A stretch of 64,000 nucleotides of DNA from positions 4,010,001-4,074,000 of the forward strand of contig OX638333.1 of NCBI GenBank assembly GCA_951812895.1, in the 5' to 3' direction. The stretch is from an uncultured Roseovarius sp. GTDB lineage: Bacteria; Pseudomonadota; Alphaproteobacteria; Rhodobacterales; Rhodobacteraceae. A model generated the notes under the pieces. It saw only the letters and a program-made list of their open reading frames with translations. It had not been told where the DNA came from and did not search any database. The first letter of the stretch is position 1, and each line of letters opens with the position of its first letter. Position numbers and translations under genes: made by a program. Shown piece after piece: positions 47,155 through 59,101 of the stretch.

Positions 47155-47597
47155 CCGCCCTCACGATAGCCAAACCTCAAGACATCGATCGCATTTTGCG
47201 GTTGGTTTCCGATTTTCATGCTGAAGTGGATATCATTCAAAGCGACGAAACCCGCCAAGCCGCGTTGCTACCGCTACTAGAGGGATCACCGCATGGTGTA
47301 ATTTACCTTGCCGGTCCAGCGCGGGCGCCTATTGGCTATGTAATCGTCACATTTGGATGGTCGATAGAACTGGGCGGCATGGAAGCCTGGATCGATGAAA
47401 TTTACATTAGACCAGCGGTTCGCGGGCGTGGGATTGGCAGCGAAATCCTGTCCTCCCTACCCCGTGCTCTTGCAGGTGCGGGCGTCAAAGCCATGCATCT
47501 CGAAGTGGCGAAAGACAATGATCGCGCCAAATCGCTTTATGAAAAGCTGCATTTCTCACCGCGCGATAAATTCTGCCTCATGACACGAAAACTCTAG
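47151..47597 (+). CDS. GNAT-family acetyltransferase
   Basis: 148 residues from GTG. Single GNAT fold: [38 protein letters not shown] holds the acetyl-CoA pocket (RGRGIG), and [15 protein letters not shown] the last helix. Substrate unknown. It is coupled to the nucleoside hydrolase. Confidence 0.85.
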   Translation: MTALTIAKPQDIDRILRLVSDFHAEVDIIQSDETRQAALLPLLEGSPHGVIYLAGPARAPIGYVIVTFGWSIELGGMEAWIDEIYIRPAVRGRGIGSEILSSLPRALAGAGVKAMHLEVAKDNDRAKSLYEKLHFSPRDKFCLMTRKL

Positions 47598-47628
47598 CGG
47601 TTTTGGTGCAGTCCCCTATTTTCGGGCC

Positions 47629-49047
47629 ATGTCTGTGAAAATAGCCTTCGAAAACACCTATGCCCGCCTGCCTGACAGGTTTCATAGCCGCATCACACCG
47701 AAACCCGTAAAATCGCCCGAGCTGATCGCCTTCAATGAGGATTTGGCGGCGGAGTTGGGCATTGCGCCAGCGCCAGAAACCGAATTGGCACAAGTATTTT
47801 CCGGTAACGTGACGCCCGGTGGCGCTGAACCGCTTGCTCAAGCCTATGCCGGACACCAGTTTGGCGGCTTCTCACCACAACTGGGCGATGGACGTGCCAA
47901 TCTGCTGGGTGAGGTTAGTCTTAACGGCAAACACCGCGATATCCAGCTCAAAGGATCCGGGCCTACGCCCTACTCCCGCATGGGGGATGGCCGCGCATGG
48001 CTTGGGCCGGTTCTGCGCGAATACGTGATCTCTGAGGCGATGTATGCCCTTGGTATCCCAACCAGCCGCGCATTGGCCGCTGTGACCACTGGTGAACCGG
48101 TGTATCGTGAAAATGGGGCACTGCCGGGGGCAATTCTGACCCGTGTCGCCGACAGCCACATACGCGTAGGCACATTTCAGTTTTTTCTGGCAAGAAGAGA
48201 CATGGAAGGGCTCAGAACGCTTTACGCCTACACCGTCAAACGCCACTATCCTTCTGCTGAAACACCCGCAGAATTCCTGAACGCTGTGGTTACACGTCAA
48301 GCCAGTTTGATTGCACATTGGATGTCTGTGGGCTTCATCCACGGTGTGATGAATACGGATAACACCACCATTTCAGGCGAAACAATTGATTACGGCCCCT
48401 GCGCATTTTTGGATGTTTATCACCCAGATACGGTCTTTAGTTCCATCGACGCGCACGGACGATATGCCTATTCCAATCAGCCCAATGTCATTGTGTGGAA
48501 CATGGCACAATTGGCGACGTGTCTTGTTCCTTTGATGCCGGATCAGGACAAGGCTGTTGAAGACTTCACAAAACTGATCCACACAATGCCGGATCTAATT
48601 CAATCTGAATGGCTCAAACTGTTCGGACGCAAGATCGGGGTTGCCGATGCATCAGAAGCGGATGAGCCGCTGATCACCAATCTGCTAACTGCGATGGCGC
48701 AAAATCGTGCAGATTTCACCAATGCGTTTCGAGCGCTTTTAACCAACAAATGCCGGGATCAATTCTTAAACCCCAAGGCATTCGACGAATGGGAACCCGG
48801 ATGGCGGGAACGACTTAGCTCTGAATCTGATCCAGAAGCAGTGATGATCAATGCCAACCCGGCCTTTATCCCACGCAATCACAGGATCGAACAAATGATT
48901 CAGGCCGCGGTTGCGGGTGATTTTGATCCGTTCAATCGTTTGCTCTCTGTTCTGGCCGATCCTTTCACCGATCAGCCTGATGCGAACGATCTGACTGCCC
49001 CGCCTGAACCCAGCGAGGTCGTGCAGCAAACGTTCTGTGGCACCTGA
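47629..49047 (+). CDS. selO: SelO/YdiU protein adenylyltransferase
   Basis: 472 residues, a pseudokinase-fold enzyme that transfers AMP to proteins under oxidative stress in studied relatives. Visible segments: [49 protein letters not shown], and the catalytic loop [21 protein letters not shown]. Mammalian forms end in selenocysteine; here the protein ends [12 protein letters not shown], with a cysteine in the corresponding place. Confidence 0.92.
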   Translation: MSVKIAFENTYARLPDRFHSRITPKPVKSPELIAFNEDLAAELGIAPAPETELAQVFSGNVTPGGAEPLAQAYAGHQFGGFSPQLGDGRANLLGEVSLNGKHRDIQLKGSGPTPYSRMGDGRAWLGPVLREYVISEAMYALGIPTSRALAAVTTGEPVYRENGALPGAILTRVADSHIRVGTFQFFLARRDMEGLRTLYAYTVKRHYPSAETPAEFLNAVVTRQASLIAHWMSVGFIHGVMNTDNTTISGETIDYGPCAFLDVYHPDTVFSSIDAHGRYAYSNQPNVIVWNMAQLATCLVPLMPDQDKAVEDFTKLIHTMPDLIQSEWLKLFGRKIGVADASEADEPLITNLLTAMAQNRADFTNAFRALLTNKCRDQFLNPKAFDEWEPGWRERLSSESDPEAVMINANPAFIPRNHRIEQMIQAAVAGDFDPFNRLLSVLADPFTDQPDANDLTAPPEPSEVVQQTFCGT

Positions 49048-49131
49048 AACGTCCCCACGACTTGAAACTGGCCCGGCAGCGGAACTCGTGATAGGCATCG
49101 CGAAAACGCGACGCATTGGAATACCTTTCGG

Positions 49132-50382
49132 ATGAATATTCTCCAAATCACCTCTTTTTTAATCGTACTCGCTGGTGCTTTTGGTGCGATTAACTATTTG
49201 TTTTTAAAGCTACCTTCGGCGATCGGCATCTTGGTTGTAGCGCTGTTGGCGTCTTTCGGCGTTTTACTTACCGATCTGATCTGGCCGCAACTCATCATCG
49301 CAGAAACTGCGCGCGACATGGTGACGGGAATCGATTTTTCTGATGCCCTGCTCGAAGGCATGCTCGGGCTTTTGTTATTCGCCGGCGCGTTACATGTGAA
49401 AATCTCTGACCTGCGCGCACAATGGCGTCTTGTGTTCTTGATGGCGACAATTGGGGTCGGATTATCAACGGTTGTTGTAGGTGTTGGGTTCTCCTGGCTG
49501 ACTGGCATGCCATTGATGATCGCATTGGTGTTTGGTTCACTAATCTCACCAACAGACCCGGTTGCCGTTCTCGGAGTACTGAGAGAGGCAAACTTGCGTA
49601 AGTCGCTGGAAACCAAGATCGCGGGTGAAAGCCTGTTCAACGACGGCGTCGGCTATGTTGTGTTTCTTGTGCTTGTCGGCCTCGCCTTCCCCAGTGGTGA
49701 TGCGCATCACGGATCAGGATTACAGGATGCTGCCAAGCTCTTTTTGCAGGAAGCATTGGGCGGCGCGGTTCTTGGTATCGTTCTGGGCTGGCTGACCTTT
49801 CGCGTAATGCGGCAGATTGACGATTATTCTCTCGAAGTATTGCTGACGCTTGGGCTGGCCTTTGGAGGTTATGAACTGGCCGTTTACTTACACGTATCCG
49901 CTCCGATTATGGCTGTATGTGCTGGTTTGCTGATCGGCGATGTCGGCACAAAGCATGGGATGAGCGAAGAAACCCGCAAATATGTTGATGCGTTTTGGAA
50001 GCTGATCGATGAAATCCTGAACGCGGTGTTGTTCCTGTTAATCGGGTTCGAGGTGTTTGCCGTGGCGTTCGAAGTCGATTTCCTGCTTTCAGGTGTTCTC
50101 GCCATCGGCCTTGCCTTGTTGGGGCGGCTCGCGGCGGTTGCCATCCCCGTATTCTTGCTCAAACCTTTCCGCAGCTTTTCCCCCGGGGTGATCCCAATCA
50201 TGACCTGGGGCGGTTTAAAGGGGGGTATTTCTGTCGCTCTTGCCTTGTCCCTCCCAGACAATGAATGGAAACCTCTGATCCTGACCTCGACCTATGTAAT
50301 CGTAATATTTTCGATTATTATTCAGGGACTTACAGTTGCTAAATTGGCCAATCGGTTAGGGCGGGAACCTGATCTGGTGTAA
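49132..50382 (+). CDS. Sodium/proton antiporter, CPA1 family
   Basis: 416 residues with about 12-13 membrane segments. The family ND motif appears as GESLFNDGVGYVVF, and SLISPTDPVAVLGVLREANL is the other core helix. It moves Na+ out against H+, useful in sea water. It is a single gene with its own start, 84 bases after selO. Confidence 0.9.
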   Translation: MNILQITSFLIVLAGAFGAINYLFLKLPSAIGILVVALLASFGVLLTDLIWPQLIIAETARDMVTGIDFSDALLEGMLGLLLFAGALHVKISDLRAQWRLVFLMATIGVGLSTVVVGVGFSWLTGMPLMIALVFGSLISPTDPVAVLGVLREANLRKSLETKIAGESLFNDGVGYVVFLVLVGLAFPSGDAHHGSGLQDAAKLFLQEALGGAVLGIVLGWLTFRVMRQIDDYSLEVLLTLGLAFGGYELAVYLHVSAPIMAVCAGLLIGDVGTKHGMSEETRKYVDAFWKLIDEILNAVLFLLIGFEVFAVAFEVDFLLSGVLAIGLALLGRLAAVAIPVFLLKPFRSFSPGVIPIMTWGGLKGGISVALALSLPDNEWKPLILTSTYVIVIFSIIIQGLTVAKLANRLGREPDLV

Positions 50383-50525
50383 TGGAAAAACACTATCGTG
50401 CAGCGGATCCGATGCGCTAAAACAACACCTTCAGTTTGGGCGTATCGATGGCATCTAACCAACCTTCTTGCCAACTCTACCGCAATCTCCTACTGGCAAT
50501 AGGGTAATGTACTCCGGAGAAAGCG

Positions 50526-51392
50526 ATGGAAAACCTGCGCGGCGGCGCGCTCATGGTCGTGGCGATGGCCGGATTCGCGCTGGAAGATATGTTTATCAAG
50601 CAGTTATCGAACGCCCTTCCCGTGGGGCAAATCCTTTTTCTGCTTGGGATTGGCGGGGTCATTATTTTTAGCCTGGCCGCCGTTTCGCAAAAACAGCCCT
50701 TATTTGATCGCATATTGCTTCATCCGGCAGTGATATTGCGAAATTTGGGTGAACTCTTGGCCGCGGTGTTTTTTATAACAGCAATCGTTTTAACCCCGTT
50801 GTCTACTGCTTCTGCCATTATTCAGGCGACGCCGCTCGCGATCACGCTGGCAGCAGCGCTTTTCTTGGGCGAAACGGTCAGGTGGCGGCGGTGGAGCGCG
50901 GTGATTGTGGGTTTTATTGGCGTTCTGATCATTATTCGACCAGGATTTAGCGGGTTTCAGCCCGCTTCACTGCTTGCCGTTGCAGCGGTGGCCGCACTTG
51001 CACTGAGAGACCTGGCAACGCGGGCCGCGCCAAAAACAGTCAGTTCATTACAATTGTCCTGTTATGCCTATGCTACGCTCATTTTTGCAGGTGCAGTGAT
51101 GCTGGCAGTATCCGGAAATCCCGCTCCTGTTGACTTATCAAGTTGGAAATTGCTTGCCGGCGCAGTGATATTCAGCGTGCTGGGGTATTACGCAATTGTG
51201 GGCGCGATGCGTGTAGGCGAAGTGTCATTTGTTGCGCCTTTTCGGTACTCTCGCCTCATATTCGCACTGATAATTGGCATTATTGTATTCGGCGAGCGTC
51301 CTGATACGCTTACCTATTTTGGCGCAGCGCTGATCATTGTTTCTGGTCTTTACACGTTCATACGCGAACAAAAACTCGACAAACAAAGCTGA
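50526..51392 (+). CDS. DMT-superfamily (EamA) transporter
   Basis: 288 residues, ten membrane segments in two EamA halves; the second half has a VGEVSFVAPFRYSRLIFALIIG loop typical of the family. An exporter of amino acids or other small metabolites; the substrate is unknown. CCGGAGAAAG precedes the ATG. Confidence 0.85.
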   Translation: MENLRGGALMVVAMAGFALEDMFIKQLSNALPVGQILFLLGIGGVIIFSLAAVSQKQPLFDRILLHPAVILRNLGELLAAVFFITAIVLTPLSTASAIIQATPLAITLAAALFLGETVRWRRWSAVIVGFIGVLIIIRPGFSGFQPASLLAVAAVAALALRDLATRAAPKTVSSLQLSCYAYATLIFAGAVMLAVSGNPAPVDLSSWKLLAGAVIFSVLGYYAIVGAMRVGEVSFVAPFRYSRLIFALIIGIIVFGERPDTLTYFGAALIIVSGLYTFIREQKLDKQS

Positions 51393-51449
51393 CTAATTCG
51401 ATACGCGAGTTTCCGTTTACTTTCTCAAATCAATTTATGTTAGCGCTAA

Positions 51450-52793
<1,344 letters not shown>

Positions 52794-52810
52794 CAATCCA
52801 CCGCCGCCGG

Positions 52811-52851
52811 TTTGTACAAATTGTACAATTTGTACATGCGTTTTGTACAAA
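52811..52851. repeat. 24-bp perfect palindrome of three TGTACA units plus a fourth
   Basis: TGTACA starts at 52813, 52822 and 52831, exactly nine bases apart, and the 24 bases 52813-52836 read the same on both strands. A fourth copy, in TTTTGTACAAA, begins at 52844. The element lies between the ends of two convergent genes, eno and folA. It looks like a cluster of protein-binding sites. No rich GC stem, so it is not an ordinary terminator. Confidence 0.85.
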
Positions 52852-52897
52852 GATCGGGGCATTCCTGTCCAAAGTGCTGCATAATGCACACATTTTA

Positions 52898-52937
52898 CAA
52901 AATCAGGCCCGCCGGGTGCTAATCACGGCCCCCGGCG
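52898..52937 (-). terminator. Possible terminator of folA
   Basis: On the minus strand CGCCGGG (52937-52931) pairs with CCCGGCG (52916-52910) across 14 bases, followed by a short GATTTTG. It overlaps the folA stop. Confidence 0.4.
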
Positions 52938-53411
52938 CAGATACTCATGCACCACACATTTCGGGTCAGAACCGACGAGTTCCATCTGGCCGATATGACG
53001 CCAATCATCGCCACCAAATTCCGGAAAGTATGTATCGGCATCGCCGACCTCTACATTAATCTCGGTGATCACCAGCCGATCTGCCAAGGGTATCATCGAG
53101 CGGTACACCTGTCCGCCGCCCATGCCATAGATGCGGCGATGTCCGTGCTCGCCGGCAGCGGCAATCGCATCTTCGATGCTGCTGAACGTGTGTTCGTACA
53201 AATCCGACTGTCGCGTGATCACAAGGTTAAGACGGTCTTTCAGAGGACGATACTGCTCTGGCAGGCTAAACCATGTGCGGCGACCCATGATTACGGCCCC
53301 GCCTTTTGTTTCGCGCTGGAAAAACGCCAGGTCCTGGGGCAGATGCCACGGCATATCGCCATCCCTGCCAATCGCCCCGTTCCGCGCTCGTGCGACAATC
53401 AATGTAATCAT
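52923..53411 (-). CDS. folA: Dihydrofolate reductase
   Basis: 162 residues from the ATG of MITLIVARARNGAIG, preceded by AAGGGGACC. Family text: RDGDMPWHLPQDLAFFQRET, VIMGRRTWFSLPE, the NADPH loop GGGQVYRSMIPLADRL and VGDADTYFPEFGGDDW. Makes tetrahydrofolate. thyA is not adjacent. Confidence 0.96.
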   Translation of the reverse strand: MITLIVARARNGAIGRDGDMPWHLPQDLAFFQRETKGGAVIMGRRTWFSLPEQYRPLKDRLNLVITRQSDLYEHTFSSIEDAIAAAGEHGHRRIYGMGGGQVYRSMIPLADRLVITEINVEVGDADTYFPEFGGDDWRHIGQMELVGSDPKCVVHEYLRRGP

Positions 53412-53525
53412 ATTGGTCCCCTTTTCTGCCGCCAGAACGCGCGGTTCATGAGTGTTGGTAGGGATTTTGAAAGCACCGCACAATATCCCAATGGCTCACC
53501 CAACATCCCAATGTTGTGACGTTTT

Positions 53526-54611
53526 TTACACTTCCCTAAATCGGTCGGGACGAAATTCTGCTAAAAGATGCGATGCTTCACTGCCTGAAAGCTCCCCCGC
53601 TACCGATTCCGCAATGATCGCAGCAAGGGTCACTCCGCTATGCATCACTGCCAAATAAAGGCCGTCAGGCCCGGTATGGCCTACCACGGGCAATCCATCC
53701 CCCGGAACCGGGCGCAAGGCTTGTGTGACACTTTCCCATTCCAAGTCTGTGCCTGGCAGCAAGGTATTCAACCGAGAAATAGTATCGTTGGCCAGTGTTT
53801 CCGGGTCAGAAGAGAGCGTTTCACTTTCATCCGCCTGATGATCTGCGGCGGCAGGTGCTAGGATGCGCCCGTCGCTGGTTTGACGCAGCTCCAATTCCGG
53901 CGAGGCCATAACATGATTGAGCACGGTTGTTGTGGGTCTGGTCACGACCATCGCGCCGGGCCTGCGCAGCATTGGTAAAGGCACATCCAGTGATGCCAGA
54001 AGCGCCGCATTGTCATTGCCTGCCGCGACCACAACGCGATCCGCCTTCAATACCCCCTCTTTCACCTGCACACCCTGAACCCGGCCGTTGTGCACTGCAA
54101 TGTTTTCCACCCGTGTGCCGGTCACGACACATGCGCCATAAGATCGGGCCAGTTCCAACAGCTGAGCCGCCACCTGCCCGGCCTCTGCCGCACCTTCACC
54201 AGGGAAAAACAGCGCCTCTTGCGGGACCGGCCCAATGGCCGGAGCACGCACCGCGAATTCATCGGCCCCGACACGTTCAATCGGGTAGCCCAAGGCTTGT
54301 AGCTGTTCTGCTGTTTTGGCGAGTTCTGCGCAATCGTCCAGCCAATAGAGACACCCGGGCCAGGCTATTGACAGCGTGGGGTGTTGCGAATGCCATCTGC
54401 GCCATGCGTCCATTCCGCTAAAGCGGAGGTGGAAATGAGCATCGCTGAGCGAATAGGATGCGTTGATCCAGCCGAAGGAGCGCCCGGATGCCCCGGATGC
54501 AGGGCCAGCCGCGGCATCAATAACCGTTACGGATTGGCCGGATTTCGCCAGTTCCGCCGCGATCGCCGCCCCGATGATCCCCGCCCCGATTATTATCACA
54601 CGTGAGCCCAT
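53526..54611 (-). CDS. FAD-dependent amino-acid oxidase/dehydrogenase-like
   Basis: 361 residues of the DAO family. The FAD site IIGAGIIGAAIAAELAKSGQ begins near residue 5; then SGASGRSFGWINASYS and the C-terminal RPVPGDGLPVVGHTGPDGLYLAVMHSGVTLA. Likely oxidises a D-amino acid or glycine-type substrate, like DadA. The ATG of MGSRVIIIG has AAAGGG before it; earlier in-frame starts exist. Confidence 0.85.
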   Translation of the reverse strand: MGSRVIIIGAGIIGAAIAAELAKSGQSVTVIDAAAGPASGASGRSFGWINASYSLSDAHFHLRFSGMDAWRRWHSQHPTLSIAWPGCLYWLDDCAELAKTAEQLQALGYPIERVGADEFAVRAPAIGPVPQEALFFPGEGAAEAGQVAAQLLELARSYGACVVTGTRVENIAVHNGRVQGVQVKEGVLKADRVVVAAGNDNAALLASLDVPLPMLRRPGAMVVTRPTTTVLNHVMASPELELRQTSDGRILAPAAADHQADESETLSSDPETLANDTISRLNTLLPGTDLEWESVTQALRPVPGDGLPVVGHTGPDGLYLAVMHSGVTLAAIIAESVAGELSGSEASHLLAEFRPDRFREV

Positions 54612-54655
54612 GATCGGCCCTTTCCCTCTGTTTGCGGTCAGCGTAGCTTGCACGC

Positions 54656-55075
54656 ATGAATGCGCAAGAGATCATCAAGAAATTAAACCTGCAGCCCCAC
54701 CCCGAGGGTGGCCATTTTGCGGAAACCTGGCGGGCAGAGGGAAATGGCCGCGCGGCTGGTACGGCAATTTACTTTTTGCTGCAGGGTGGTGAGAACAACC
54801 ATTGGCACCGGGTGGATGCCGCCGAAATCTGGCACTATTACAGCGGTGCGCCGCTGGTGTTATCCTGTGCCGAGACCGAGGCCGGACCTGCAATTGATCA
54901 CGTGTTGGGCCCTGATCTGGCGAATGGCGCGCATCCACAAGTGATCATCCCGCCAAACCACTGGCAAAAAGCGCGCTCAACCGGTGAATTCACCCTTGTC
55001 GGCTGTACGGTATCGCCCGGATTTGAGTTTGAGCATTTCACGCTGGCGCCACTGGGCTTTGAAATTTCGCGTTAG
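54656..55075 (+). CDS. Cupin protein, DUF985 family
   Basis: 139 residues. Cupin beta-barrel with LQPHPEGGHFAETWRA at the start, TAIYFLLQGGENNHWHRVDAAEIWHYYSGAPL (metal-like HWHR) and the FTLVGCTVSPGFEFEHFTLA end. The function of the family is not known. It is divergent from the flavoprotein gene. Confidence 0.88.
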   Translation: MNAQEIIKKLNLQPHPEGGHFAETWRAEGNGRAAGTAIYFLLQGGENNHWHRVDAAEIWHYYSGAPLVLSCAETEAGPAIDHVLGPDLANGAHPQVIIPPNHWQKARSTGEFTLVGCTVSPGFEFEHFTLAPLGFEISR

Positions 55076-55153
55076 TTGCGAGCGCGCGCAGGCCGAGATT
55101 TACCCCGGCGTCTTCAAAAGAAATATGGCGGGGTGAAACCCCGCCCTACCCCT

Positions 55154-56746
55154 TTAACCACTGGTATCGCGGACAAACTCCACCAATTGCCGGGTTGAGC
55201 CGTCTTTGTCGGTGGCGTCTGCACTACCGCTCAATACTGTTTCCAGCTCTGTCGCCAGTACTTTGCCAAGCTCAACACCCCACTGATCAAAGGAATTAAT
55301 CCCAAGGATGGCCCCTTCGACAAACACCCGATGTTCATAAAGCGCGATGATCTGCCCCAGACGGCGGGGCGTGAGACGGTCATAGATCAATGTGGTCGAG
55401 GGGCGATTGCCCGGGAAGACCCTGTGCCGGGCCTGTCGGTCCAGCTCTGCCCCAGAAAGCCCTTTTTCGGCCAGCAATGCCCTAGACTGTTCCAGTGAAC
55501 GCCCTCGCATCAGGGCCTCTGACTGCGCCAGGCAGTTGGCAACCAGCAGACGGTGATGGTGGTTCAAACCCGGCTCGTGTCCGGTGGCGGCGATCATGAA
55601 TTCGCAAGGGACAACTTGCGTGCCCTGATGAATCAGCTGGTAAAACGCATGCTGGCCATTTGTGCCAGGCTCGCCCCAGACGACCGGGCCAGAGGGCCCG
55701 TCGACCGGGGCGCCGTCCATTGTCACGCCCTTGCCGTTTGATTCCATTTCAAGCTGCTGGAAATAGGCGGACAGACGGGCAAGGCGCTGGTCATAGGGCA
55801 GTACGGCGCGGGTCTGGTAGCCGCAAACCTGATGGTGCCAAAGGCCCGCGGCTGCCAGCATCACCGGCATGTTCTGGGCTAGAGATGCGGTCTGAAAATG
55901 AGCATCCATCGCAGCGCCGCCTTGCAGAAAGGCACTAAATGCGTCCGGTCCGATGGCGATCATCAGGGGGAGGCCGATTGGCCCCCAGACGGAGTAACGC
56001 CCACCAACCCAATCTTCGAAGCCAAACACGCGGTTTGGAGCAATGCCAAATTCTGTGGTCTTGTCCAGCGCGGTGGATAGGGCAATAAACTGCTCTGCAG
56101 GGTTTTCCACCTGCCCGGCCATCCAGTTGCGTGCCGTGGCGGCGTTGGTCATGGTTTCGATCGTTGTAAAGCTTTTCGAAGCGACGATTACCAATGTCGT
56201 ATTGGGGTCAAGCCCTTGCAGGGTATCGGAAATATCCGCACCATCCACGTTCGATACAAAATGGCAACGTGGCCCGTCGTGATATGGGCTGAGCGCGCGT
56301 ACCGCCATTTCCGGGCCCAGATGCGAGCCGCCGATGCCGATATTGACCACATCCGTTATCGGCCCGCCTGACCCTCTGATCCGGCCTGCACGCAGGTCTT
56401 CGGCAAAGTGCGTCATACGCGCCAATCCATCACGCACCGCAGGCATTACATCTGCGCCGTCCACCTCAATCCGGGCATCTGATCCGGCCCGTAAGGCCAC
56501 ATGCAGCACCGCGCGTTTCTCGGTTTCGTTAATCGGCTGCCCTGCAAACATGGCATCACGCCCCGCCTCGACCCTGCGCGACGCCAATTTGGCCAGCATC
56601 GCCTCTCGCGCCGCAACAGTCAGGGAAGTTTTGGAATAATCAAACAACATGCCGTCAAACCGGACCGAAAATGCTTCCGCCCGGCCCGGCGTTTCAAAAA
56701 GCCCGGCAATCTTTGCCCCGCGATGTTGTTTCAGTTCTTCCCACAT
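55154..56746 (-). CDS. pgi: Glucose-6-phosphate isomerase
   Basis: 530 residues from [17 protein letters not shown]; the open frame runs further upstream, but that part is not family-like. Motifs: [50 protein letters not shown] and the catalytic [15 protein letters not shown]. It is third in zwf-pgl-pgi on the minus strand. Confidence 0.96.
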   Translation of the reverse strand: MWEELKQHRGAKIAGLFETPGRAEAFSVRFDGMLFDYSKTSLTVAAREAMLAKLASRRVEAGRDAMFAGQPINETEKRAVLHVALRAGSDARIEVDGADVMPAVRDGLARMTHFAEDLRAGRIRGSGGPITDVVNIGIGGSHLGPEMAVRALSPYHDGPRCHFVSNVDGADISDTLQGLDPNTTLVIVASKSFTTIETMTNAATARNWMAGQVENPAEQFIALSTALDKTTEFGIAPNRVFGFEDWVGGRYSVWGPIGLPLMIAIGPDAFSAFLQGGAAMDAHFQTASLAQNMPVMLAAAGLWHHQVCGYQTRAVLPYDQRLARLSAYFQQLEMESNGKGVTMDGAPVDGPSGPVVWGEPGTNGQHAFYQLIHQGTQVVPCEFMIAATGHEPGLNHHHRLLVANCLAQSEALMRGRSLEQSRALLAEKGLSGAELDRQARHRVFPGNRPSTTLIYDRLTPRRLGQIIALYEHRVFVEGAILGINSFDQWGVELGKVLATELETVLSGSADATDKDGSTRQLVEFVRDTSG

Positions 56747-56822
56747 ATGTTTTTCTTTTTGCCTCAAATATCCCGGGGGAGTCGCCCATAGGGCGACGGG
56801 GGCAGCGCCCCCACGACCCCGC

Positions 56823-57494
56823 TTACATCGCCCAATGCACCGTTGCCCCGGCCAGAACCGCGTTGATCGGTGCTTCACTTGCAGGCAGGCCTGCCGCACG
56901 GTCAAGTGCCGCTTTTTTCGCCTGACCGGTGATCACAATATGTTTGTTGAGTGCCGCATCCAGCACCCGTGCCGAAAGCGTCAGCCGGGGTTCGGGCACG
57001 CCTTCGGGGCGCATCGGCACCAGGATCGGCGCATGACCGTCCAGCGCCGCTTCGAGATTGTCCGCGCCGGGGAAAAGAGAGGCCGTGTGCATATCCGCCC
57101 CCATGCCAAGCAGGCAGACTGAGATCGGCAGCAACGGCTCAATGCCCGCTTCCAGCTCTGCCAACACATCCTCCGGCCGTTCCGCAGGCGCATATAGCGG
57201 GATCATATGCGCAGCGGCAGCGCGACCTATCATCAGTCTTTCCCGAATAAGCCGGGTGTTTGAGCGCACATGCACCTCTGGCAGCCAGCGTTCATCGCTG
57301 AGCAACACATCGACGCGGCCCCAATCCAGATCAGCGGCGCACAGGTCATCAAATACCGGGCCCGGTGTTGTGCCGCCCGGGACCACAAAAAGCACCCGCT
57401 CCTGATGATCAAGCGCCAGTCGCAATTCGCCAGCCAGAACATTGGCCAGATCGATGGCGAGCATTTCGTCATCGGGGTACTCTGTCAAATTCAT
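56823..57494 (-). CDS. pgl: 6-phosphogluconolactonase
   Basis: 223 residues. Family text: [29 protein letters not shown], and the [21 protein letters not shown] loop with its catalytic histidine. Hydrolyses the zwf product. The start overlaps the zwf stop by four bases. Confidence 0.94.
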   Translation of the reverse strand: MNLTEYPDDEMLAIDLANVLAGELRLALDHQERVLFVVPGGTTPGPVFDDLCAADLDWGRVDVLLSDERWLPEVHVRSNTRLIRERLMIGRAAAAHMIPLYAPAERPEDVLAELEAGIEPLLPISVCLLGMGADMHTASLFPGADNLEAALDGHAPILVPMRPEGVPEPRLTLSARVLDAALNKHIVITGQAKKAALDRAAGLPASEAPINAVLAGATVHWAM

Positions 57495-58945
57495 GCCTTG
57501 ATCTCCCGCCAGCGCCGGCCATCCCGGTGCATCAGCATCAGCGCCTCGTCCGGTCCGGAGCCGCCAGTGACATACGGCAAGGGCTCATCGCCCAGCGTTT
57601 CCCATTCGGCAATCACCGGATCAGTCCAGGCCCATGCCGCCTCAACCTCGTCCCCGCGCATAAAGAGCGTTTGATTGCCGCGGATCACGTCCATGATCAA
57701 ACGCTCATAAGCATCTGGAAAATCTGCTTCTTCCGGCCCCAGTGCCTCTGCAAAACTCATATCAAGCGGCACGTCAATCAGGCGCATTCCACCCGGGCCC
57801 GGCTCTTTGATTGTCACCCCCAACTCGATCCCTTCATTGGGTTGCAGCTTGATCGTCAGGATGTTGCGGTGGCGCCCGGCATCTTCGTCAAAGATCGAAT
57901 GAGGTGCATCTTTGAACACAACCGCAATCTCACTGGCCCGGTCACGCAGGCGTTTGCCCGTGCGCAGGTAAAATGGCGTGCCCGCCCAACGCCAATTGCT
58001 GATATTGGCCCGCAGGGCCACAAAGCTTTCGGTAGTGCTATCCCGATTGCCAACCTGAATGCGGTAACCTGCGCGGTCGCCCGTGCCCTCGTACTGTCCC
58101 CGCACAATGTCATCCATGCCAACCGGATCAAGTGCACGGATCACTTTAAGTTTTTCGTCGCGCACAGCATCGGGGTTGAACTTGGCCGGTGGTTCCATCG
58201 CGATCAGGCATAAAAGCTGCATCAGATGGTTCTGCATCATGTCCCGCATGGCGCCGGAGCGGTCATAATAGTCACCTCGGCCACCCACACCCACGGATTC
58301 AGCCACAGTGATCTGAATATGATCCACGTACTGGCTGTTCCACAGTGGTTCGAACAGCATGTTGCCAAACCGGATCGCCATCAGGTTTTGCACGGTTTCT
58401 TTGCCCAGATAGTGATCAATCCGGTAAATCTGATGTTCGCCGAAATGCCGTGCCAGGACACGGTTCAACTCTCGGGCACTTTCCAGATCGCGGCCAAATG
58501 GTTTTTCTACAACAATCCGGCAATTGTCTTCGGCGAGTCCATGTTTATGCAACCGTTTGGCCAAATCCCCGAACAGGCGCGGAGCTACAGAAAAGTAAAA
58601 CGCCTGCACCCTGTCCGCATCGGCAATATCGGCCAACTGATCCCATCCGGTCTCACCCAGTGCATCGACAAGGATGTAGCTGATCAGTTTGAGAAATGCG
58701 TTGAGTTTTTTTCGGCTATTCGCAGCTTCGGGGTAAAATTCGTTGATCGCATCAGCTACAAACTTGCGATAGCCCTTGTTGTCCAGCTCGGTGCGGGCGG
58801 CACCGATGAACCGTGTTTCCGGCCCGATCTGGCCACTACAAAAGCGCCGAAACAAACCAGGATAAATTTTTCGCCGGGCAAGATCGCCCGTACCCCCGAA
58901 AATCACGAGGTCAAAGGGATCTACCGGTATAACACGCGAAACCAT
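57491..58945 (-). CDS. zwf: Glucose-6-phosphate dehydrogenase
   Basis: 484 residues from MVSRVIPVDPFD with AGGAG upstream (another ATG seven codons earlier). NADP site FGGTGDLARRKIYPGLF, then active-site RIDHYLGKETVQNL and VEKPFGRDL. First enzyme of the Entner-Doudoroff and pentose phosphate routes. First of the three-gene run zwf-pgl-pgi. Confidence 0.96.
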   Translation of the reverse strand: MVSRVIPVDPFDLVIFGGTGDLARRKIYPGLFRRFCSGQIGPETRFIGAARTELDNKGYRKFVADAINEFYPEAANSRKKLNAFLKLISYILVDALGETGWDQLADIADADRVQAFYFSVAPRLFGDLAKRLHKHGLAEDNCRIVVEKPFGRDLESARELNRVLARHFGEHQIYRIDHYLGKETVQNLMAIRFGNMLFEPLWNSQYVDHIQITVAESVGVGGRGDYYDRSGAMRDMMQNHLMQLLCLIAMEPPAKFNPDAVRDEKLKVIRALDPVGMDDIVRGQYEGTGDRAGYRIQVGNRDSTTESFVALRANISNWRWAGTPFYLRTGKRLRDRASEIAVVFKDAPHSIFDEDAGRHRNILTIKLQPNEGIELGVTIKEPGPGGMRLIDVPLDMSFAEALGPEEADFPDAYERLIMDVIRGNQTLFMRGDEVEAAWAWTDPVIAEWETLGDEPLPYVTGGSGPDEALMLMHRDGRRWREIKA

Positions 58946-59101
58946 CTGATCTCTCCTGCCTGACATGCCTGCTTTGCTGACATGATCATTATTGCTGCAC
59001 CACTATGAACCGATCACAAAGCTGTCACCAGCCCGCAGACAGCTTTCCTTCACAGAAAGGACGGGTTAGGCCGGAAAAGCAAACGAAAATCGGATGATGA
59101 G

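Noticed and set aside
56747-56905. Pgi N-terminal extension
   Set aside because: The 53 extra residues are arginine/cysteine-rich and unlike the family; the ATG at [10 protein letters not shown] fits other Pgi proteins.
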